A stretch of 64,000 nt of DNA from Tanypteryx hageni. Its lineage: Eukaryota; Arthropoda; Insecta; Odonata; Petaluridae. Positions 55,874 to 64,000 of the stretch are shown here, piece by piece. A model generated the notes under the pieces. That model did not search any database, was not told where the DNA came from, and was given only the letters and a program-made list of their open reading frames with translations. The stretch covers positions 60,638,907 to 60,702,906 of the forward strand of contig CM054115.1 in assembly GCA_028673005.1 (NCBI GenBank), read 5' to 3'. The translations under genes were made by a program, and so were the position numbers. Within the stretch, counting starts at the first letter, position 1. Every line of letters starts with the position of its first letter.

Positions 55874-58580
55874 GTGAGGTCCGGGGGCGAGGTAATGTAG
55901 TGGCTGGAGTATGGCGGGGGTTGACGGTACCCTCGTTGAAAGCCCATTTTTTCGGATCGCCATAAGCATGTACCTCTTAAGCCTGAAGCATGAGAATACC
56001 TCCACTGTTCTCCTCTACCTGTCGCTTTTTTACGGACTAACTGCGTATAACATGTTGCCGCTTCCTTCTGGTACCGTTCGATGTGGATTTGCTTTGATCG
56101 TCGTGGTGGATGTTATTCTTACCTCCTTATCGTTTGGCATAGTTCACTCTCATCCATATTTTTATTATTTTTATTGTCATACCTTTTAATTGGTGTTTTT
56201 ACTTACTCGGGAAGTTTTTGGAATCTAAAGGATGTACCTATTTCCTCATTGGAATCTTTTTTTGATTCTTGAATTTTGGTAGAATTTTGTTTTTATATTC
56301 CATTTTCACCTGCGTGTACATTGGAATTTAATATTCGTTCAATTTCCCAATCATTAGATTTCTTGGTAATATTAAAATTATAAAACTTATTTTAATCTAA
56401 GTTACCTCGCCTTTGAGATGAGGATATGTTTTAAGCTTTTAATGCTTATTGTTAGTATTTCATCTACCCGAGTACAAATAGAATCAACTCATCTCGTGCT
56501 AAAATGTTAAACGTCAAACTGTCAATATTTATTGACTCATTGTATACAAAATGCTAATCATCGTTTTATTTTCAGAATAAGGCATGCTTACTGTTACACG
56601 TTTCTACTAAATTTATAACCATATGTTCTCATTGTAAGAAATATGTAATAATATCTTTGAAAGAAAACATCCCTCGAGATAATTCGGTTAAAGGCTCCTA
56701 GAAAACTAGGCGTATCTCGAGGTACATTTGTCTACAGAGGCGTAAATAATGGTTAATATGTTCCTAGCGCAAAATATTCAGCCTACTACCCACCTAATTT
56801 AGATGTAATCTTACATAAATAGGTTCCATACTTGTTAAAAGAATAAAATTTTCCAAACCATACACTGAAATAAATATTTAACAAATACGATGGATGTATT
56901 TCCAGAAATAACGACAGTAGTCGCCAATACCTTGCCGCGATCGGTAATTGGAAGATCGTGCGCTTGTAAATTTATTTTTCCTAAAGATCCTCGAATATTT
57001 ATATGCTTTTCAAACGTTCGGAGCACGCTTGGCGCACTCTAAATGTTTTTTGCTTGCTTAGGCAAATTTTAAAAGCTTCGTGCAAGATAGGGGCAATCGT
57101 GTCATCTCGAATACGTGTCCATAAATTTTATTGTGACATATTAGAGAAAAATTGTTCTCCTAACTAATTTACCAAAAAGGACGTGCTGAATATTTAGAAA
57201 CTAAATTTTGTTGGTGAATGACATTTATGAAATTATTGAGTAGATTATAAATTCTAACGAAATTTTTACTAATCTCTATTTGAAAATATTCTTTATACTT
57301 TTGAGTTTCGTGTATCATCCCGGAAACTTCAACTTGAGATACGAGCGTCATACATGTATTTCCTTTAAAAATAGTCGTAAATTTATTTGATCCGAAATTA
57401 CAAAAGTTTATAATTTCTTTATGAAATTCGGCTGGGACATCTTTCCAGTTATACAGGAACATTTTTTCATTCTTCCTCGAATAAAATGAATGGCAAATAC
57501 GCGTAAAAATATAAGTTTAGTAACAAATGAACGATCGAAAGTGAAAGGAGGCATACATATTTGATGAGTACTCAGTCTTCATGGCTGAACTGTTCAAAGA
57601 GAAGAAAGGAAAGGAAGGCCTGGTTTGAAGGAGAGCTTATGAGAACACGAGGGCACGGCGTAAGTTCTAATGCAAACAAGGTCTAAGTGGGCTTAAAGGA
57701 TAAAGACCACGAACGAGGGAGAGAGAAAGTAGGAAGGGCCTGACGCTAGAGAAAAGAGAAGGGTAGCAGTCTCAGATAAATGGACGAAAGGATCCTGAAA
57801 AAATATAGTTTAAAGGTATAGGCATTCCGTAAGATTTATAAGGCACTATGAAGATTAATGTGCCATTTTTAACTTTTCCCGAATTATAGGTAGAGTTAGT
57901 TAGTTTAACATGCATGTTTTTTATAAATTCACAGTTAAATTATTGATAACCATTTTAACATATCAGTAACAACTAAGTCTCCGCCAAAATATGAATAGCA
58001 ATTAAAGTGCAGACATGAAAATTGTAACATATCGTTAAATTTTCGAATATTTTCAGTAAAATGACTTGATGTTTAGGAAGAAAAATAAATACACAAGTTG
58101 TATATATTTAACCACTTCACTGATTTTTCATACTCGGGCACGGGCTGCGTTGTCCTCGCAAAAAAATTATTTACCCAAGTCTGCCTCGGGTAATTATTTA
58201 TTCGTTCTTGACCTGATCAAGTATCATATACGTTTTATATTTTTATTATGTTTTAACAAGGTCTTTAGAATTAAAACTGCAGTTAAAAATTTAAAATGGT
58301 TTGATTATTTACAAAAATAATACTGGCAAATGTTTAGAATTTCATGTTCAACATAGTTAAATTTTGTCACATTGGTCTAATCATTAGACCAATGTGACAA
58401 TGCGTACTTAATTTCGTCGCTTTCCTTCAGAGGCGAATAATTCTTTATGAACGAGAGCTAAATAAAATTTAAGTTCCCGCATTGTTGGTAGGTACTTGTT
58501 TTTTAGCCTCCATTGCCAAAGTACATTATTTCTCGAGGGGGCCATTTCACTCTTGATGTTATCGATCTGTTTACAAGCAG
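55874..58580. other. Intron 7 of the visible agrin segment (2.7 kb)
   Basis: Donor gtgagg, acceptor ttacaagcag at 58580 (weak pyrimidine tract). Mostly AT-rich sequence with a perfect 18-bp-arm hairpin at 58364-58400. An open frame through the donor to about 55965 is read-through only. No other repeat or exon recognised. Confidence 0.75.
58364..58400. repeat. Perfect hairpin, 18-bp arms and 1-nt loop
   Basis: ttgtcacattggtctaat, then c, then its exact reverse complement. It lies 181 bp upstream of an agrin acceptor. Confidence 0.93.
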
Positions 58581-58898
58581 GCATGGAAGTACGACCGTGT
58601 GGAGGCAACGCTTCTCCATTGCGTGATCCGCTGACTGGGCAAGAACTGGACTGCGGAAGCGGCACAGGGCGAAGAGACTGCCCTCCCACGACCTCTTACT
58701 GCCACCAGACGCCGCACTTCGCTCGTTGTTGTCCTAAGCCCGGAGTACCTCAACCCGGACCGAGCCCTCCGGCTGCAGTTCATCCAACCCCCTCCGGTTG
58801 CGAAGATTCGTGGTTCGGTTGCTGTCCTGATGGAAGAACTGCGGCTCTTGGAAGGTCTCACGCCGGCTGTCCGTCTGTCTGCTTGTGCAATAAGTTGG
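58581..58898 (+). CDS. AGRN: Agrin exon: Lustrin-like Cys-rich block plus pre-laminin-EGF Cys block (internal exon)
   Basis: Acceptor acaagcag at 58580, donor gtaaga at 58899; 318 nt (106 codons), phase 1-1. The first half (RPCGGNASPLRDPLTGQELD..., C, then CPPTTSYCHQ and ARCCPKPG) has the spacing of a Lustrin-type cysteine-rich repeat (C-x-PL-x-DP-x-TG ... CP ... C ... CCP). The second half, after a Pro-rich spacer, reads CEDSWFGCCPDGRTAALG, then HAGCPSVCLCNKLG. That is the block that in vertebrate agrin lies directly before the first laminin EGF (tyrosine/phenylalanine-GCC ... AGCPS-C-x-C). The last base joins the next exon to give [11 protein letters not shown] Ser-Gly-Thr-Gly at 58658 is a second possible, weaker, glycosaminoglycan motif. 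I do not recall the Lustrin-like half from vertebrate agrin. Confidence 0.88.
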
Positions 58899-60682
58899 GT
58901 AAGAGACTTCCAAAAAATTAAAATACTGACCCTTTCAACATCCATCGATGCCATATGCTATCACAAAGGTATGCCCCGATCCGTAAAGCGTGTCCAAGCG
59001 AACTCCAACGTATTTAGAGCCTCATTCGAATGCTCTCAATAGGCAGTCAGCTGTGTTATGATTTCTTTTCTCGTGGTTTTCTTCTTAAGTTATTGCTTCG
59101 CAGTAGACTTTTAATTGCAACCGAACGAGTTTTAACGTGACTTTGTCTTTACTCATCTTTCTGTTACAATTGTTTGTGCCCTTTGATTTTCCGGTTAAAA
59201 ATTAAGTGTTCCTGTTTCCTTTGCGTTTGCTTATTTGGATTTCCATTAAGAGTTTTTTATATTGATCATATATTTCTCTTATGCTCAGATTTTCGAGTCT
59301 GGATTAAATCATACACAGTACAAAGGCCAAAAACGGTAACCTTGGGCCGGTATTTTGATGACAAATGGAAAAATTAAAATTTCAGAGAGTTTCGTCATTG
59401 TCTTTATGTCTGTCTGTCCATCCCCCCTATTAACTTTTGAACCAATAGACCTATTTTTATGAAACTTGGTGGAAATCTCTTGCTACATGGAACGAGCTCC
59501 CGAGGATAGTTTTTGTTGTGATGATTGAAGTCCCGGGTTCGATTCCAGAAACTATCTGAAATCCATCGTGCAGGGTAATTTTCTCTTGCACTTTAAAATA
59601 TGTTAGAATTGAAATATCGGAGCGTGTTTTTTACTATTATCTGAGGAAATGAATGAAGATTCTGATTTTTATCGTAGAAATTTGCTTATCGACTGTATTT
59701 CTTATAATTTCGCGTAAATACTGGCGATTTTGCAGTTTTTATCACTCATTACGAGAGTGTTGCTCGCATAGTGTAAACACACCTTTACAGCGAATCCATT
59801 CGTTCGCTTGTGTTCGTTCTCTCGTACTCGCATAGTGTAAACGCACCTTTATACGTGAAAGCGTTATTTTTGCCGCACACATACGCGTGATCAATTTAAT
59901 ATTCCGTTCGAATGTATTTGTAGTATGTATTTTATAACGCTCAATTATGAAATTTGGGAACACAAAGAGCTACATATCCGCGATAACTTAAAAGTTATTA
60001 AAGCCAATATAAGTATTAAATAAATTATTAAATGGAAAGTAGGCATCATAAGTTCTGTTTTGATCATCTTGTTGGTTTTAATATTGATGTTATGATGTTA
60101 GTTCTTTACAAGAAAATATCAAGTGATAAAAAACTGTCTTTATTGTGGTGGTTGTTATTTTCCATTAAAATGTCTGATCAGTTACAAATAAACAAAATCT
60201 ATTCCCTAGTACTGTATTTATGCATGGAATCCTGCACCAAAAGTTCACACAACTTGTTATAAATATATTTAATTAAAATTTTTAGAGAAGCTAATTTAAT
60301 AAAAAAATGTGCAGAAACATACTAGAGAAAATTGGTCTATGAATATTATCGAAGCATTGCATTTAGTTTTAATACACATTTCATTCAGCTTTTGTTACTG
60401 GAGAGTGATATACTTTAGATATAAGTGTTTTATATTATTTCTTTATGATTCTAGTATTTTTACTTTTTTAAATAGTTCAAAAAAGTTAAGCTAAGATTTT
60501 TGGGCATAAATTAATTAAAGAGAACATTGTTAATTTATCAAATATGCATTCACTATTATAAGAGATAAATAAGTCAGTAACTCAAAATGTTGTTTTAAAA
60601 CCGATCTAAATAACAAGTTGAAATTTTACTTTTATATTCACAGTAATTTGAATAGATATATATACTCTTATTCTTTTAACAG
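58899..60682. other. Intron 8 of the visible agrin segment (1.8 kb)
   Basis: Donor gtaaga, acceptor tttaacag at 60682. AT-rich. A 26-bp word with one internal difference (ctcgcatagtgtaaac.caccttta) occurs at 59763 and again at 59828. A B-box-like 'cccgggttcgattcc' lies at 59531-59545. No exon recognised. Confidence 0.75.
59763..59853. repeat. Short direct repeat pair (65-bp spacing)
   Basis: ctcgcatagtgtaaacacac at 59763 and ctcgcatagtgtaaacgcac at 59828, each followed by cttta. Possibly the remains of a transposon end. Confidence 0.8.
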
Positions 60683-60820
60683 GTTCATACTCTGAAACAT
60701 GTGATCCAGAGACAGGGCAATGCTCTTGTCGTCCTGGTGTTGGGGGTCTTCGTTGTGATCGTTGTGAGCCTGGATACTGGGGACTGCCAAAGATATCTGA
60801 GGGGCACCGAGGATGCATCC
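60683..60820 (+). CDS. AGRN: Agrin exon: first laminin-type EGF domain, main part (internal exon)
   Basis: Acceptor ttcttttaacag at 60682, donor gtaaat at 60821; 138 nt (46 codons), phase 1-1. It encodes [20 protein letters not shown], then [15 protein letters not shown] and GHRGCI. The laminin-EGF signature is clear, and the [25 protein letters not shown] wording is very close to the first laminin EGF of vertebrate agrin. Together with the preceding block this makes the gene assignment firm. The domain's last cysteines and the next laminin EGF should be on the following exon beyond the window. The 45 bp after the donor are open by chance. Confidence 0.93.
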
Positions 60821-63800
60821 GTAAATATCCTTATTCTAAAAACTATTCAAATTTTTTCAATCAGAATGTATCATTCTAAAAAATACGATCAAACATTTTC
60901 AGTTTGTTGTAACTGTTTATCCATAAATGTCAATACCGTTTTTACTTGATTGTAAGCCGAACGTTTTTTACATTTTTTGTAGGCCGAAAAACATCCCTCG
61001 GCTTAAAATCATGTTAATTCTAAAAATCAGTGTAAAATTACGGCATTATTAAAATTCAACATGACAAGATATAATTTATTTAATAAACATATTTAACTGA
61101 ATAATGTAAGAAAATGCATTAATAAATGTTAATAATTGAAATTTATTAATAACAAACAGCTGAGTACTTTCTCGTCTGCTTGCACCTTGAGCCTGGAATT
61201 TTATGAGCATTCCATGGTTGGCATTCCACTGCAGTTAACTCTGCACATTTTGGTTTTAATCATATAAATAGATGATTTATAAAGTAAGATGTTTGTAACA
61301 ATGTTGTGGCAGAAAATGTGATTCTTTTACCGGCATTCTGCATATATAAAAAGATGCTGCTCTCTTGTTCACAATATATTGCAACTGCGACGATGCCATG
61401 TCCTTAAATTTGCTTTTGCGGTGCACTCAATTTACAAGGGGCATGCTGGGGCCAGTCTTACTGCCTATCATTTGCGGTATGTACTGATATTATCCTCTGG
61501 TTTTCCACTATGATTTTTTATGAAACTGCGCAGATCAGTTAAATAAATTCAAAATTCACCCTATAAGCCATGCAGGAGGATTGCTGATCTGGGTATAGGC
61601 AACTTGTAATACACATTGACTTTAGCACTGATAAATCCAGGGTCAGCTTACAAATGGGTAAATATGGTATCATTATATCCACAGATTAACTGCCAGGGCT
61701 GGCCCTACCATATGGGTAGCCTAGGCAATTGCCTGCCTTATGGTTAGGGACCCATTTTTGCATTGTAATATATATTTTTTATTTTCTTTATTATTTGATT
61801 ATACACAAAAAATTTAATTTATTGTCACAATCGGAATCTGTCATATTTTCTGTGAATTTCATTTAAGTATTATTTTTTGAAGGGCACCATTTAGACCTCT
61901 TGTCTAGAGTGCCAAAATACCTTGAGCCACACCTGGTTCCTACAAAATGTATAGGTTCCATGGGGTATTTACCTGAATCCAAGACAAGGTTTTTTTTCCA
62001 AATTTCATCTTGCAAAAATCGAGGGTCATCTTAAATTCAAATACGAAGTGGTATATTTTTAATGCATCATGGTTAATTCATCATGCATCAATTTATTACA
62101 CAACAAACTCGTTCCCCAACAATATATCACATGACAAACTCATCGCTTGTCAATTCATTGCTTGACAAATTCATCACAATACTAATTGGAAGGCGAGACA
62201 CCATTACTGGTGTATGGCAGAGGGTTACACTTGCTGGGTTGGGAGTCATCCCCTGCCATACACTATCCAATGTGCCTCACCATGCATAATTTCTTAAGTG
62301 AATTGCATTTCATTTTCATATTATTAAAATAAGAAAATTGTTGCTGTGAAAAAGTGTCTCCCTTTACACCAGTCATGGTGACTCGACTTCCAATTTGTCG
62401 AGTGATGAATTGATGCATGATGAGTTTATTGTGCGATGTATTTACGCGCAATGAACTAACCATGATGAGTTGTCGTAGAACTGTAGGAAGTATGGCTACT
62501 TGTTTAATCAATATTTTTTAAACAAATAAAACATAAGATAAAATAATTGTATCTACTAAAATTTTTTATTGCAAACTTACGATCTGGATTTCAATTAATA
62601 CAGTATTAATTATTTTAAATCCATTTCAAAATAGTTTTTTTCTCAAACAAATTTTTAACACCATTTCAATTAACCCTAGAACTACCAAGCGATTTTCACT
62701 ACCATGGACTATCAAAGGGGGAGCCTCAGAGGCCCACCATCTAAAATACAATAAAAAGTCATAGTAATGTTTCAAACCTATTGATATACATTTAAAAACA
62801 TCATAAGAATACAGCTATACAATTTTAGTAATTTATTTTAAATTATATACTCGTATACCTAAGGACAAATATTTACATTAGAACAATTCTTTTACAATCT
62901 TCCTCATGTTTTCATGATAAAATTAATATTGCAATAAGAATGTATTTACAGAAATAATAACAAATTGATTAGAAAAATGATTTGATCTGATTCATCTGAC
63001 ACAACAGTTTAAACAAATAGCGCACTTCACACTCTGCTTTCCATACATATGGTGCCCTATAAGTTAGGCTACCTGCGTGTACAGGCATGCAGCCAATGAC
63101 TAAATAATATGCAGAAAATTGAAATATGCATACATTGACGAGAAACTTGGGGTAATTATTTTACATAAGTCTCTGCACAATGTAATAAAATATCCAGACT
63201 TTTCCTTTGTTTACAAAAGAGAAACATACGAAAAAATAAGTTGTGGGCCTTGGAGGTTCCCCCCCTTGGAGAAGGAGGAGAATACCGATCCCATCGAATA
63301 TACGATCAGTTCTCTAGGGTTAATGAACGAACTAATATACCTATAATGAATGTGTTTGAAATATACACTAAATACATTCTGTGAGAAATTTGGTCATAAA
63401 ATCTTTTTTCTGTTTTGACAGTCTGCTAAAAGGGGGGGTGAGTCATTGTAAATTCAGGGTCATCTTGGATTCCGGTAAATGTGGTAATTTATTGTACTTA
63501 TGCATCACATGGTTTAAATGCATAAAAACAATTTATTTTTTTTATTTTTAAGAAAATGTACAGTAATGTAAATAATGAAGAACACATGAGGATTTAAAAA
63601 TAGAACTTTTATAATGCTACAATTGTTCATATGTGAAGTCTCGTGTCCTAAAAACTATGATTAAAAAGTTCTGAAAAAATAAGTAGTATTCGTATTGTTT
63701 GCTTTGGAAATATAATGATCCTGACTGACATGACCTCTCATCATTTCTTTCTCTGTTATATCCACGATCTTGATTTGAAAACTATAAAAGGAGGTTAGTC

Positions 63801-64000
63801 AGGGAAAGTTGGTCTGGGTAACTTTAGGATGGCCAAGCTTTTCATAACATGTATCATGAAATTTATTATATGTACAGTAAAACTCAGTTCTACTGGCAAA
63901 CTCACTTTAATGACATCTTTGGTGTGGAAATGTTCCACATACTGCTGCTAGGTGTCGCCATTGTCATGGTTGATATTTTGTATAGTTAAACTCGTATTAC
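60821..64000. other. Start of agrin intron 9, continuing past the window
   Basis: Begins with donor gtaaat. No further laminin EGF, Kazal or SEA exon is visible. Repeats: a 'ccagggctggccctacc' hAT-like end at 61692 with a possible partner near 61925-61937, and a probable element bounded by related inverted ends at about 61962-61980 and 63455-63484. Two 20-40-bp words at 60980-61040 and 61620-61675 resemble the same ends. The rest is AT-rich with no feature seen. Confidence 0.65.
61962..63484. mobile_element. Possible DNA element with inverted ends (1.5 kb)
   Basis: The left end tatttacctgaatccaagac (61964) resembles the reverse complement of the right end (ggattccggtaaatgtggta, ending 63484). 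The word gggtcatctt occurs near both sides. The interior has no transposase, and copies of the end sequence also occur alone, so the pairing may be accidental. Confidence 0.4.

Noticed and set aside
60821..60949. Extension of the laminin EGF frame past 60820
   Set aside because: A clear gtaaat donor in phase 1 and loss of the domain's cysteine pattern show that this is intron.

Overview
The window is eukaryotic, AT-rich, repeat-laden DNA from a multi-exon animal gene, most likely an arthropod. This rests on an arthropod-style mix of LINE, Penelope-like, hAT-like and pogo/Tigger-like remnants, long introns, and a gene of ancient animal origin. The species cannot be fixed from the sequence. There are no operons, ribosome binding sites or CRISPR arrays.

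One host gene is recognisable, on the + strand: the middle part of agrin, a secreted heparan sulfate proteoglycan of basement membranes. Nine exons can be placed with consensus splice sites: 11561-11824, 27040-27309, 41986-42216, 45498-45601, 51707-51824, 53760-54098, 55472-55873, 58581-58898 and 60683-60820. Together they make 728 codons with no stop. They encode six follistatin-like/Kazal modules, a cysteine-rich exon (a Lustrin-like block followed by the agrin-specific block that precedes the first laminin EGF), and most of the first laminin-type EGF domain. The 5' part of the gene and its 3' part (second laminin EGF, further Kazal, SEA, EGF and laminin G domains) lie outside the window. 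All junctions are phase 1 except the one inside Kazal module 4, which is phase 0. The exons are GC-rich in an AT-rich background.

The rest is intron or flank full of old transposable elements. 1-11560 holds a small inverted-repeat element (688-860), a diverged repeat pair (309-624 and 6090-6503), and a truncated LINE 3' end (8184-8849). 11825-27039 holds a dispersed repeat family, large polypyrimidine tracts, a terminal-inverted-repeat element (17471-17988) and a broken Penelope-like reverse transcriptase (18115-20265). 27310-41985 opens with a 541-bp foldback element 46 bp after the splice donor and later carries hAT-like and Tigger-like miniature elements. 42217-45497 has a nested insertion with a 215-bp tandem repeat and a second foldback. 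45602-51706 carries a TA/TTTA microsatellite and an antisense, 5'-truncated LINE with a long open reverse transcriptase frame. 51825-53759 holds two Tigger-like elements, the second ending 24 bp before the next exon.

The most interesting points concern agrin: a possible extra Lustrin-like cysteine block, alanine-rich insertions at the same place in two Kazal domains, and a Ser-Gly-x-Gly site in the proline-rich linker before the last Kazal domain, where vertebrate agrin carries its heparan sulfate. I found no convincing undescribed molecular system. The repeat families are the main material that may be uncatalogued.
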